This document shows positions 41,768 through 50,472 of a stretch of 64,000 nt of DNA, in pieces. Under the pieces are notes generated by a model. That model saw only the letters and a program-made list of their open reading frames with translations. It made no database searches and had not been told where the DNA came from. Position 1 is the first letter of the stretch. Each line of letters opens with the position of its first letter. Made by a program: the position numbers and the translations under genes. This DNA is from JALZOC01 sp035758845 (GTDB lineage: Bacteria; Acidobacteriota; Vicinamibacteria; Vicinamibacterales; 2-12-FULL-66-21), in contig DASTVZ010000083.1 in assembly GCA_035758845.1 (NCBI GenBank), positions 1-64,000 on the forward strand, in the 5' to 3' direction.

Positions 41768-42070
41768 CAATCACTCATCACTAATCAGTGATCGTGGATC
41801 TCTAATCGCTGAATCATCGAATCCTGAATCGCCGTCGAAACTCTACAGCTCGACCGTTCCAGCTGGACGTGATCAGTGTAACTGACTGTCGGGCTTCGAA
41901 CGGTGCGGGAATACGTTTTGCTGAACCGTATTGTTGTTCGCGTGATGTCGCGAACGGTTCGAGGATTCGAGGATTCGAGGATTCAAGGATTCAAGGATTC
42001 AAGGATTCGAGGATTCGAGGATCAGTGATTCGAGGATTCACGATTAGTGATCAGTGATGAGGGATTCACA
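41768..42070. repeat. Inverted degenerate word arms around a divergent promoter region
   Basis: Left arm 41768-41838 has aatc-type words (cactcatcactaatcagtg, ctgaatcatcgaatcctgaa). Right arm 41952-42070 has gattcgagg repeated several times and ggattcaagg. About 113 bp of unique sequence (41839-41951) lies between and must hold both promoters. Each arm abuts a start codon. Confidence 0.8.
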
Positions 42071-42072
42071 TC

Positions 42073-43722
42073 GTGATCGACGACCTTTGGTATAAGAACG
42101 CGGTCATTTACTGTCTGGACGTCGAAAAATATGTCGACGGCAACAACGACGGCATTGGCGACTTCGCCGGTCTCACGCGGCGGCTTGATTACCTCGCCGG
42201 GCTCGGAGTCACATGCATCTGGCTACAGCCGTTCTACGATTCCCCCAATCGCGATAACGGCTACGACGTCTCGAACTACTACTCCGTTCATCCGAAGCTC
42301 GGCACGTTTGGCGAGTTCGTCGACTTCATGAATCACGCCGAACAGATCGGCATCAGGGTCATCGCCGATCTCGTTGTGAATCACACCTCCGATCGCCATC
42401 CCTGGTTTCAATCGGCGCGAAAGGATCCGAAGTCGCCGTACCGCAACTGGTATCTGTGGTCGAAGACGCGGCCGCCTGACTACAACAAAGGGATGGTCTT
42501 TCCCGGTGTGCAGAAAGCGACCTGGACTCGCGACGAAGTCGCGGGCGAGTACTACTTCCATCGGTTTTACGACTTTCAACCGGACCTCGACACGATGAAC
42601 CAGGCGGTGCGAACCGAGATCCTTCGCATCATGGGTTTCTGGCTGCAGCTCGGCGTCTGCGGCTTCCGTATGGACGCGGTGCCGTTTCTGATCAGTCGCA
42701 AAGGCGCGCGCGTCCGGAGGCGCAAGGACTACGAGTTCCTGCACGAGATGCGCGACTTTCTGCAGTGGCGGCGGCGCGATGCCGTCCTGCTCGCCGAGGC
42801 AAACGTACCGCCGAACGAGAGTCTCGAATACTTCGGCGATCTCGGCGACCGCCTGCAGATGATGCTGAACTTTCCGGTGAATCAACGCATTTACTACGCG
42901 CTGGCGACCGGCGACCTCAAGCCGCTGATCATGGCGCTCGAAGCGACCAAAGACCGGCCGCGATCAGCCCAGTGGGTGCACTTTCTCCGCAGCCACGACG
43001 AGCTGGATCTGGGACGGCTGACGAAGACGCAGCGCGAGAAAGTCTTCGCCGCGTTCGGGCCAACCAAGGACATGCAACTGTACGATCGCGGCATTCGGCG
43101 CCGGTTCGTCCCGATGGTCGACAACGATCGTCGTCGGATCGAACTTGCCTACAGCCTGCTCTTCACGCTGCCAGGCACGCCGATGATCCAGTACGGCGAC
43201 GAGATCGGGATGGGCGACAATCTGTCACTTCCCGAGCGCGAATGCGCGCGCACGCCGATGCAGTGGTCGGCCGACAAGAACGGCGGGTTCTCGACCGCGC
43301 GCCGGACGATCCGTCCGGTTATTTCCGATCCCATTTACGGCTACAAGCGCGTCAACGTCGAGGGTCAGCGTCGCGATCCGCATTCGCTGCTCAACTGGGT
43401 CGAGGGCAAGATTCGGATGCGGAAAGAGTGCCCGGAGATCAGCTGGGGCGACTGGACGATTCTCAAGACGAATGCCGACGATGTGCTGGTGATGGAGTAC
43501 ACCTGGCACGATCATTCGCTGATCGTGCTGCACAACTTCGTCGACAAGCCGCGCGCCATTCGCATCCCGGTCAGCACCGCTGGCACGCAAGTGCTCGTCG
43601 ATCTGTTGTGGACCAACGACAGCCGCGCCGGCGAGCACGGTCACCACGAGATCGAGCTGGAGCCATACGGCTATCGCTGGTTCCGGGCCCGTGGGTTGGA
43701 TAGGAACGTGCCGCGCAATTAG
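42073..43722 (+). CDS. GH13 alpha-glucosidase / trehalose-synthase-like enzyme
   Basis: A 549-residue GH13 enzyme starting at GTG 42073. The TIM barrel begins with AVIYCLDVEKYVDGNNDGIG. Motifs are DLVVNHTSDRHPW (region I), GFRMDAVPFL with nucleophile D201, LLAEANVPPNE with acid E242 and FLRSHDELDLGRL with D309. QYGDEIGMGDN follows and a short C-terminal beta domain ends the protein. The layout matches trehalose synthase, which interconverts maltose and trehalose, but no maltokinase fusion is present. A plain alpha-glucosidase role is also possible. It stands alone between arrays. Confidence 0.9.
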   Translation: MIDDLWYKNAVIYCLDVEKYVDGNNDGIGDFAGLTRRLDYLAGLGVTCIWLQPFYDSPNRDNGYDVSNYYSVHPKLGTFGEFVDFMNHAEQIGIRVIADLVVNHTSDRHPWFQSARKDPKSPYRNWYLWSKTRPPDYNKGMVFPGVQKATWTRDEVAGEYYFHRFYDFQPDLDTMNQAVRTEILRIMGFWLQLGVCGFRMDAVPFLISRKGARVRRRKDYEFLHEMRDFLQWRRRDAVLLAEANVPPNESLEYFGDLGDRLQMMLNFPVNQRIYYALATGDLKPLIMALEATKDRPRSAQWVHFLRSHDELDLGRLTKTQREKVFAAFGPTKDMQLYDRGIRRRFVPMVDNDRRRIELAYSLLFTLPGTPMIQYGDEIGMGDNLSLPERECARTPMQWSADKNGGFSTARRTIRPVISDPIYGYKRVNVEGQRRDPHSLLNWVEGKIRMRKECPEISWGDWTILKTNADDVLVMEYTWHDHSLIVLHNFVDKPRAIRIPVSTAGTQVLVDLLWTNDSRAGEHGHHEIELEPYGYRWFRARGLDRNVPRN

Positions 43723-43732
43723 GCCTACTGGC

Positions 43733-43961
43733 CGGATTGCGGATTGCGGATTGATGACTGCTGATGTTCTGATTGCGGATTGGCGATTGAGATTGGTGAT
43801 TTGCGATGGAGATTGGTGATTGTCGATTGCCATTGATGATCTGCGATTGCGATGGCAAATCGCCGCTCGAGAATCGTCAATCTCAATCGCCAATCCGCAA
43901 TCTCAATCGTCAATCCGCAATCACGAAATCGACAATCATCAATCGACACTCCGCAATCGAG
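43733..43961. repeat. Large palindromic degenerate word array (GATTGCG/CGCAATC)
   Basis: The first half repeats gattgcg and related words (cggattgcggattgcgg, gattggtgatttgcgatgg). Near 43860 it switches to the inverted set (cgccaatccgcaatctc, aatcgtcaatccgcaatc). The whole 229-bp array can pair as one imperfect hairpin. It separates two genes in the same direction. Confidence 0.85.
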
Positions 43962-43985
43962 TAGCGTGTCGCGTAGAATGCGCCG

Positions 43986-45329
43986 ATGATCACGTCTTCT
44001 GGGTTCTGGCGGGGGCGTCGTCTCTCCCAATCCTCGACGCTCCTCCTCGTCATTGCCTTCGCGGCGACGCTGACGGCGCAAACGAAACCGTCGGCGACTG
44101 CGCAAGACCTCGACGCCTACGTCGCACGGGCGATGAAGATCTTCCAGGTGCCGGGACTCGCTCTCGCCGTCGTCAAAGACGGACAGGTTGTGGTTGCCAA
44201 GGGTTTCGGAGTGAGGAAGCTTGGAGAATCGGTACCCGTCGACGCGCGGACGTTGTTTGGGATTGCATCGAACACGAAGCTTTTCACGGCGACGGCACTT
44301 GGACTGCTCGTTGATGACGGCAAGATCGAATGGGACGCGCCGGTTGTGCGCTACCTGCCAGCAGTCCAGATGTGGGATCCCTACGTCACGCGCGAACTGA
44401 CGATTCGCGATCTGCTGGTCCATCGAAGTGGCCTTGGCCTCGGCGCCGGGGATCTCCTCTGGTGGCCGGCATCGACGTACGATCGAAAAGAGGTCGCTCG
44501 GCGGCTCCGATTCATCCAGCCGGCCACGAGCTTCCGAACCGCATACGCATACGACAACGTTCTATATCTCGTCGCCGGAGAAGTCATCGAGGCCGTGAGT
44601 GGCAAATCATGGGAGGACTTCGTCAGCTCACGGATCCTCGCTAAGGCTGGGATGAGCGGCAGCAACGTCCGACATTCTGCGGCAATAGGGAAGGGAAACA
44701 TCGCCGCGACCCACGCCGAAGTCGACGGCGTCGTCCGTGTCATCAAACCATTTGACAGCGACACCACCAACGCTGCCGGCGGGATCAACACGAATGCCGA
44801 AGACATGGCGAAGTGGATGCTCGTCCAACTCGCACATGGCAGGCTTGCTGACGGCTCACGGTTGTTTTCGGAAGCAACCTGGCGCGAGTTGACAACACTG
44901 GTGACGCCGATGCCTATTACAGATCCGCCGTCGCCGCTTGCTGCGCTGCGGCCAAACTTTCGCGGATATGCGCTGGGACTCGAGGTCCGCGATTACCGCG
45001 GATACAAACTGCTGATGCACACGGGCGGTCTTCCCGGCTACGTGTCGCGTGTCCTGATGATTCCCGATGTTGGCGTTGGCATTGCCGTGCTGACCAATCA
45101 GGAATCAGGGGCGGCGTTCGATTCAATTGCCTACAAGATCGCTGACCAGTATCTCGGAGCGCCGGTGACTGATTGGATCGACGCCTACCAGAAGGTCGTG
45201 GCGCTCCAGCGATCCACGACGGCATCGGCGGACAGTAAGAACGCGGCGGCTCGCAACACCGCGTCGCGTCCATCCCTCCCGCTGGCGAAGTACGCGGGCA
45301 CATACGTTGATGCGTGGTACGGCGTTTAA
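43986..45329 (+). CDS. Beta-lactamase-related serine hydrolase, C-terminally truncated
   Basis: A 447-residue secreted serine hydrolase (class C beta-lactamase/PBP4-like, COG1680). The catalytic SxxK is S95-NT-K98 (GIASNTKLFTA), the YxN is Y189-D-N191 and the C-terminal motif is HTGG. A signal segment (SQSSTLLLVIAFAATLTAQ) opens the protein. Relatives carry a DUF3471 domain of about 90-100 residues after the hydrolase; here the protein stops at its first strand (YAGTYVDAWYGV), and a T-tailed hairpin follows 11 bp later. The hydrolase core is intact, so it may still be active. Confidence 0.87.
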   Translation: MITSSGFWRGRRLSQSSTLLLVIAFAATLTAQTKPSATAQDLDAYVARAMKIFQVPGLALAVVKDGQVVVAKGFGVRKLGESVPVDARTLFGIASNTKLFTATALGLLVDDGKIEWDAPVVRYLPAVQMWDPYVTRELTIRDLLVHRSGLGLGAGDLLWWPASTYDRKEVARRLRFIQPATSFRTAYAYDNVLYLVAGEVIEAVSGKSWEDFVSSRILAKAGMSGSNVRHSAAIGKGNIAATHAEVDGVVRVIKPFDSDTTNAAGGINTNAEDMAKWMLVQLAHGRLADGSRLFSEATWRELTTLVTPMPITDPPSPLAALRPNFRGYALGLEVRDYRGYKLLMHTGGLPGYVSRVLMIPDVGVGIAVLTNQESGAAFDSIAYKIADQYLGAPVTDWIDAYQKVVALQRSTTASADSKNAAARNTASRPSLPLAKYAGTYVDAWYGV

Positions 45330-45340
45330 GTAAGCGTCGG

Positions 45341-45376
45341 CGCCTGTATGGACGTATTTCACTTACGGGCGTTTTT
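45341..45376 (+). terminator. Intrinsic terminator after serine hydrolase
   Basis: cgcctgta (45341-45348) pairs with tacgggcg (45364-45371), followed by ttttt and a second T-run after gtcc. It begins 11 bp after the truncated gene's stop. Confidence 0.65.
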
Positions 45377-45412
45377 GTCCTTTTTGCAAGTCTGCGTGGA
45401 GGTTGGTGGTAG

Positions 45413-47215
45413 ATGCGTGTCCGTCGATTTCTGTCCTTATTCTTTCTCCTCTGTTTGATGGCCGCCGGGTTGGGGGCGCAAAAGCCCGCAACCGGTGGCC
45501 CAAAATCCATCGAACCGTCAGAGCTCAAAGAGTGGTTGAGCTACATTGCCTCCGACGACCTCCAGGGGCGCCAGATCTACACCGAGGGACTGGGTCTCGC
45601 CGCGGGCTACATCACTCAACACCTTGCCGAGTGGGGAGTGAAGCCGGCAGGTGAGAACGGTTCCTATTTCCAGACGGTCAAAGTTGTCGGCGTTCGCACG
45701 AACAGCAACGCATCGGTGACTGTCGACGTCAACGGCCAGAAGCGCACGTTCAAGGACGGCGAGGGCATCACGTTCCCGCGCAACATGGGCGGTAAGCAGA
45801 CGATCACCGGCGATCAGATCCAGTTTGTCGGCTATGGTCTTCAGATTCCTGCCGCCAACATCGATGACTACGCCAATCTCGATCCGAAAGGAAAGGTCCT
45901 CGTCTTCATCGGCTCCGGTTCGAAGAGCTTGCCGACCGGCTCGGCACGGCTGCTAGCCGCACGTTCACGTAACGCGCTCGAGAAAGGCGCGATTGCCGTC
46001 ATCGGTCCGCCGGGATTCTTTGGGTTTGGACGGGGCGGTAGGGGTGCCACGGGTGCCCAGGGTGCTCAGGGTGCCGCGAGTGCCCAGGGTGCTCCGAGTG
46101 CCACGGGTGCTCAGGGTGCACAGCCCGCACGCGGTGCGCAGCCGACGACAGGCCGCGGGGCGCAACCGGACAATGGTGATTTCACAACCGTGCAGCGCTA
46201 CGACACGCCGGTGGCTCCAGCGCTGACCGCGCAGGATGAGTTCCTCGAATTCCTCTTCAGCGGCTCCGACGTCAAGTATTCAGAACTGAAGGAGCTGTCG
46301 ACAAAGCAGGAGCCGATTGCCCCGTTCGCGCTCAAGGGCGTGAAGATCACGATCAACGTCGACGCCGATTACACCGTCGTTCGCACGCAGCTCACCCACA
46401 ACGTCGTCGGCATCATTCCTGGTACCGATCCGACGTTGAAGGACACCTACGTCGCGTTCGGCGCGCACTACGATCACGTCGGCTACTCGCAGACATCCAG
46501 TGCCGGCCGCGGATTCGGTGGTGGCGCTGCGGGTGCCGGAGGCTGCACCGGTCAGACGCGCGAGACGCCGCGCCCGGGCGACAACATCTATAACGGTGCG
46601 GACGATGATGGGTCCGGGACCGTCGCGCTGATCGGGCTGGCGAAGGCGTTCGCGCTGGGACCAAAGCCGAAGCGATCGCTGCTCTTCGTCTGGCATTCTG
46701 GCGAGGAATCGGGACTCTACGGTTCACGCTACAACGCCGACTTCCCGATCGTTCCCATCGACAAGATCGCCGCGCAACTCAATATCGACATGATCGGCCG
46801 GAACCGATGCGACGATCCGAACGAAGAGAACAAGGTCTACATCGTTGGATCGGATCGCATCAGCAGCGAGCTGCACAATTCGAATGAGGACGCGAACGCG
46901 TCGCTGCCGAAGCCGATGGCGCTCGACTACGAGTTCAACGATCCCACGGATCCGGAATCCCTGTACACCCGCAGCGATCACTACAGCTATGCGGCGAAGG
47001 GCATTCCGATCATTTTCTATACGACCGGCCTGCACAAGGACTACCACTACGTCACCGACGAAGTCTCGAAGATCGACTTCCCGAAGATGGCGCACATCAC
47101 GCAGCTGGTTTACGCGACGGGCATGAAGGTCGCGAATCTCGATCACGTGCCTGCGCGGGACAACAAGGGGCCGCGGAAGGGGAAGGGCGCGACGGGCAGA
47201 ATCGATACGAAATAG
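45413..47215 (+). CDS. Secreted M28 zinc peptidase with PA domain
   Basis: A 600-residue peptidase with signal peptide (RRFLSLFFLLCLMAAGLGAQ). An N-terminal lid segment (SELKEWLSYIASDDLQGRQI) and a PA-type domain (about 120-300) precede the M28 core. Zinc ligands are in GAHYDHVG, NGADDDGSGT, SGEESGLYGS, LNIDMIGRN and TGLHKDYHYV. Residues 211-252 are a run of GAQ/GAS-like triplets inserted in the PA domain, encoded by 9-bp repeats. The enzyme probably releases N-terminal amino acids outside the cytoplasm. It resembles bacterial aminopeptidases of the acidobacterial secretome. Confidence 0.9.
   Translation: MRVRRFLSLFFLLCLMAAGLGAQKPATGGPKSIEPSELKEWLSYIASDDLQGRQIYTEGLGLAAGYITQHLAEWGVKPAGENGSYFQTVKVVGVRTNSNASVTVDVNGQKRTFKDGEGITFPRNMGGKQTITGDQIQFVGYGLQIPAANIDDYANLDPKGKVLVFIGSGSKSLPTGSARLLAARSRNALEKGAIAVIGPPGFFGFGRGGRGATGAQGAQGAASAQGAPSATGAQGAQPARGAQPTTGRGAQPDNGDFTTVQRYDTPVAPALTAQDEFLEFLFSGSDVKYSELKELSTKQEPIAPFALKGVKITINVDADYTVVRTQLTHNVVGIIPGTDPTLKDTYVAFGAHYDHVGYSQTSSAGRGFGGGAAGAGGCTGQTRETPRPGDNIYNGADDDGSGTVALIGLAKAFALGPKPKRSLLFVWHSGEESGLYGSRYNADFPIVPIDKIAAQLNIDMIGRNRCDDPNEENKVYIVGSDRISSELHNSNEDANASLPKPMALDYEFNDPTDPESLYTRSDHYSYAAKGIPIIFYTTGLHKDYHYVTDEVSKIDFPKMAHITQLVYATGMKVANLDHVPARDNKGPRKGKGATGRIDTK
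46043..46144 (+). repeat. In-frame 9-bp repeats encoding collagen-like GAQ triplets
   Basis: About ten copies of ggtgctcag-type 9-bp units (ggtgcccag, ggtgctcag, ggtgctccg) lie within the peptidase gene and keep frame. They encode GATGAQGAQGAASAQGAPSA and more. Confidence 0.8.
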
Positions 47216-47262
47216 CTTCTGGCTGTCGGCTCCCGGCTCCCGGGTGAGAGCTAATCATAAAA

Positions 47263-47299
47263 AAAGGCCGCGCGCAGCGCCTGCTGCGGCGGCCTTTTG
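47263..47299. terminator. Bidirectional intrinsic terminator
   Basis: aaaaggccgc (47263-47272) pairs perfectly with gcggcctttt (47290-47299). A-run and T-run at the ends make it work in both directions, for the M28 gene and the convergent CHRD gene. Confidence 0.8.
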
Positions 47300-47315
47300 C
47301 TCGTCTTGCAAACTC

Positions 47316-47352
47316 GATCCCGGATCCCGGATCCCGGAAACCGGATCCCGAC
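47316..47352. repeat. Degenerate GGATCCC word array
   Basis: ccggatcccggatcccgg and ccggatcccg give four near-copies of a 7-9 bp word next to the terminator. Confidence 0.6.
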
Positions 47353-47366
47353 TCGATCTCAGAGAA

Positions 47367-47882
47367 TTACTGTCTCACCAACTGCGCACGCGCTGCGCCG
47401 CCGGGATTCAACGTTGTATGGACGTTGAAGTAGAAGCCGCTCGGGTTATCGATGATCTGCTGGGCGGTGGTCCCCGACACGGGAATGTTTGCGAATGTCT
47501 GGTTTACCACGCTTCCGTTTGGCATTGGGACGGCGTTGGCGGCGGACAATCCGCTATTGACGACGGGACTGCCATTGGTGCCCGCTGCGCCGGTGTGGAT
47601 GTGGGTGAGGATTATCTGGCTGTTCGCCGGGAAATTATTGAGGCTGTACACGAACGTAGCTTGTGCCCCGGTGATTGCGCCAGCCCCATCGCGGGTGAGA
47701 TCCATCCTGAATGTGCCCGATCCACTGCCGCTTTGGTCGGCATTCGTGACTGGGGGCACTTCGTTGGAGGGGCTCAACGCCGCCGTGAACACGACGGTGG
47801 TTGCCTGCGACGGTGACGATGGGCTGCTGCTGCCGCAGGCAGCGGCGAGAACTGCAATCCCGACTAGCATGTATCGCTTCAT
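47367..47882 (-). CDS. CHRD domain lipoprotein
   Basis: A 171-residue lipoprotein: lipobox-like VLAAAC at residues 11-16, then a Ser/Pro spacer. A single CHRD domain covers about 28-168: FTAALSPSNEVPPVTNADQS, GSGTFRMDLTRDGAGAITGA, QIILTHIHTGAAGTNG and SGFYFNVHTTLNPGGAARAQ. CHRD domains bind metal or ligands in chordin-like and bacterial proteins; the bacterial role is unclear. Two histidines in LTHIHTG and one in NVHTT are a conserved candidate metal site. It is 21 bp downstream of the DUF5777 gene, in the same direction. Confidence 0.9.
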   Translation of the reverse strand: MKRYMLVGIAVLAAACGSSSPSSPSQATTVVFTAALSPSNEVPPVTNADQSGSGSGTFRMDLTRDGAGAITGAQATFVYSLNNFPANSQIILTHIHTGAAGTNGSPVVNSGLSAANAVPMPNGSVVNQTFANIPVSGTTAQQIIDNPSGFYFNVHTTLNPGGAARAQLVRQ

Positions 47883-47903
47883 GTTGATCGTCTCCCTTTG
47901 AGA

Positions 47904-48851
47904 TCAAAAACGACGAGTAATGTTGAATCCGAGATAGATGTCGTGCGGATTGCCGCCACGCGCGAGTTGACCGAACGTCGTCCCGAACGAGTTCGTGAAA
48001 TTCAACTGCAGCGTGTGGCCGCCCGTTCGTTTTTCTATGGCGACGCCCCACGTCGCGCCGTTCGGGTCATAGCCGTGGAGGCGCGGCGTATACTCGCCCG
48101 TTAGGTAACCGGTGCCCGCGAATCTGAGACGGGCACCGAAGCCCATGAACCACGTGTCGTCGTGGCCCGCGTGCTCGTCTTCATCCAATCCGAGGTCGTC
48201 TTCGTGTTCGTCATGACCTGCGAGGAAGTCCACTGCATGCGTGCCCGATACGAACGCCGGCGTCGTATAGAGGGCGAGTCGATCGCCAAACGTGCGTGAC
48301 GCGGTCATGGCGACCGCGTGCTGATAGTTCTTGTGGTAGTTGTTCAGCCCTTCGGTCGACAGTGTCAATGAGAGCGCAACCGGCATCGACTCACTCTGTC
48401 GAAGCGCATCCCATCGGCCGAACATCTGAATGGTCTTGCTGAGCATCGATCGATGAATGCCCGCCTGGATGTTGCTGGTGATCCCGAACCGATATTCGAG
48501 ACCGATGATCGCGCCCTTATCGAGCGAGAAGAGGTCCGCGGCCTGATCGCCAAAGTCGCCGCGGCGCAGATCCGAGGCAAACCGGTGCGTCAGTCGAAAA
48601 TAGCTGTGGTGCCGCACGAGTGACAACGTGGTGGGCAGGTTGATCAGGTTCAGGTCGATTTGCGTCGGCCGTGGGGCGGCGACTGGAACGTCCTGGTCAG
48701 GGGCAGGAGCTGGAGCCGGCGTCGAAGCGGGGCTGGCTGGATCTTGCGCGAAAGCTGGTCCTGAAACTAAAAAGAGCATCACCGCGGAGAGCCGCAGCGT
48801 CGAGCGAATAGACCACGACATCATAGATTGCCAGGTGAGAGAGGCAATCAT
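47904..48851 (-). CDS. DUF5777 outer-membrane beta-barrel-like protein
   Basis: A 315-residue protein with a signal peptide (MSWSIRSTLRLSAVMLFLVS). ATG 48851 is used, but ATG 48824 or 48821 would fit the signal as well. A Pro/Ala spacer leads to LNLINLPTTLSLVRHHSYFR, alternating strands (FGDRLALYTTPAFVSGTH, ATWGVAIEKRTGGHTLQLNF) and a C-terminal aromatic (LGFNITRRF), all barrel-like. A loop at about 209-230 is rich in Asp, Glu and His (GHDEHEDD, DEDEHAGHDD), a potential metal-binding site. It matches DUF5777, of unknown function. Confidence 0.85.
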   Translation of the reverse strand: MIASLTWQSMMSWSIRSTLRLSAVMLFLVSGPAFAQDPASPASTPAPAPAPDQDVPVAAPRPTQIDLNLINLPTTLSLVRHHSYFRLTHRFASDLRRGDFGDQAADLFSLDKGAIIGLEYRFGITSNIQAGIHRSMLSKTIQMFGRWDALRQSESMPVALSLTLSTEGLNNYHKNYQHAVAMTASRTFGDRLALYTTPAFVSGTHAVDFLAGHDEHEDDLGLDEDEHAGHDDTWFMGFGARLRFAGTGYLTGEYTPRLHGYDPNGATWGVAIEKRTGGHTLQLNFTNSFGTTFGQLARGGNPHDIYLGFNITRRF

Positions 48852-48964
48852 TATGCCTGCCCGAACGGCGTACGTCGATGAAACAAGGGGACATTTCGGC
48901 CCTTTTTGGCGGCAAAGCTTTCCGTTTCAGTAAGGGGTTACGGGGCGTGTAACGTAGGGGGCGG

Positions 48965-50320
48965 ATGTCTAAGCTGGATCCTGGGAGTAGCGGACGGGTG
49001 CGACCCGACGGATGGCGACGGCCATCGGTCAGCGTCAGCCTGCCCGAGGTGCATGGGTCGGTGCCCGTCCCGCCCGTCGGCGGATTCTGGAAGAAAATGC
49101 TGGCCTTTGCGGGCCCGGGCTACCTGGTCGCCGTTGGGTATATGGACCCCGGCAATTGGGCGACTGACCTTGCTGGCGGTTCGAGGTACGGCTACACGCT
49201 GCTGAGCGTGATCATGCTGTCGAACCTGATGGCGATCCTGCTGCAGGCGCTCGCGGCACGGCTCGGGATTGCCAGCGGCCGCGATCTGGCGCAGGCGTGC
49301 CGGGATCACTTCTCTCGGCCGGCGACGATAATCCTGTGGGTGCTGTGCGAGGTCGCGATCGCGGCATGCGACCTCGCGGAAGTGATCGGATCGGCGATTG
49401 CGCTGAATCTGTTGTTCGGCCTTCCGCTGATGTGGGGCGTCTGTCTGACGTCAATGGACGTGCTGCTCGTTCTCTACCTGCAGCAGTATCAGTTCCGCTA
49501 CGTCGAAGCGCTCGTCGTCGCGCTGATCTTGGGGATCGCGGGATGCTTCGCCATCCAACTCTGGCTCGCCAGGCCGGACCTCGCCGGCGTGGCCGCCGGC
49601 TTCGTGCCGTCCCCGCAGATCGTTCGCGATCCAGCGATGCTCTACATCGCGATCGGCATCCTCGGCGCCACGGTGATGCCGCACAACCTGTATCTTCACT
49701 CGTCGATCATTCAGACGCGCAAGTACGCCGATACCGCGGACAGCAAGCGCGAGGCGGTGCGATTCGCGACGATCGATTCCACAGTCGCGCTGATGTTTGC
49801 GCTGTTTCTCAACGGCGCGATCCTGGTCGTGGCCGCTGCGACATTTCATCCGACTGGCCACGAGAACGTTGCCGACATCTCTGACGCGTATCTGCTGCTC
49901 GCGCCACTCCTCGGCACGCAGCTCGCCAGCACGTTGTTCGCCATGGCGCTGCTCTTCTCCGGTCAGAACGCGACGCTCACCGGCACGCTGGCCGGTCAGA
50001 TCGTCATGGAAGGGTTCCTCAACATCCGGCTGCGCCCCTGGCTCCGTCGTCTGATCACTCGGTTGATCGCGATCATTCCCGCGCTCCTGACCGTGTACTT
50101 CTACGGCGAACGCGGCATCGGGGCACTGCTGATTCTCAGCCAGGTGATCCTGAGTTTGCAGCTACCGTTTGCGGTGTTTCCGTTGGTGATGTTCACCGGC
50201 GACAAGCGCAAGATGGGGGCACTCGTCGCGCCGAGGTGGATGATGGCTCTGGCGTGGCCGGTCGCGGTACTGATCGCGGCACTCAATGCCTGGCTTTTGT
50301 GGCAGACGTTTATGTCGTAA
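48965..50320 (+). CDS. mntH: NRAMP family divalent metal transporter
   Basis: A 451-residue transporter with 11 helices. ATG 48965 has an aggggg ribosome site. The diagnostic metal-site motif DPGN (61-64, in VGYMDPGNWATDL) and MPHN in TM6 (GATVMPHNLYLHSS) are both intact, so Mn2+/Fe2+ transport is expected. The rest (LLFSGQNATLTGTLAGQIV) is typical. It is divergent from the DUF5777/CHRD genes and followed by a universal stress protein. The 113-bp upstream spacer showed no riboswitch that could be recognised. Confidence 0.92.
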   Translation: MSKLDPGSSGRVRPDGWRRPSVSVSLPEVHGSVPVPPVGGFWKKMLAFAGPGYLVAVGYMDPGNWATDLAGGSRYGYTLLSVIMLSNLMAILLQALAARLGIASGRDLAQACRDHFSRPATIILWVLCEVAIAACDLAEVIGSAIALNLLFGLPLMWGVCLTSMDVLLVLYLQQYQFRYVEALVVALILGIAGCFAIQLWLARPDLAGVAAGFVPSPQIVRDPAMLYIAIGILGATVMPHNLYLHSSIIQTRKYADTADSKREAVRFATIDSTVALMFALFLNGAILVVAAATFHPTGHENVADISDAYLLLAPLLGTQLASTLFAMALLFSGQNATLTGTLAGQIVMEGFLNIRLRPWLRRLITRLIAIIPALLTVYFYGERGIGALLILSQVILSLQLPFAVFPLVMFTGDKRKMGALVAPRWMMALAWPVAVLIAALNAWLLWQTFMS

Positions 50321-50336
50321 AAACGCCACTTGTGGG

Positions 50337-50432
50337 AACAGGAAGAAACGGGAGCCATTTTAGGGGACGTGATCATGCGCGCGCGAGCTCAGTTACCAAA
50401 CCAACTCTCGTTTCTTCTGCCGTTTCTCCTGT
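50337..50432. repeat. Palindromic word array (AACAGGAGAAACG type)
   Basis: Left arm aacaggaagaaacgggag (50337-50354) is inverted at 50404-50432 (ctctcgtttcttctgccg, tttctcctgtt). It lies between NRAMP and the stress protein, which run in the same direction, and uses the same words as 34138. Confidence 0.75.
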
Positions 50433-50472
50433 TTAGTCCTCTGTGAACGCCGCTCGAACTGCGAGAGCGCCC

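Noticed and set aside
48852..48964. Manganese riboswitch (yybP-ykoY) upstream of NRAMP
   Set aside because: The context is suitable, but the conserved loop sequences were not found.
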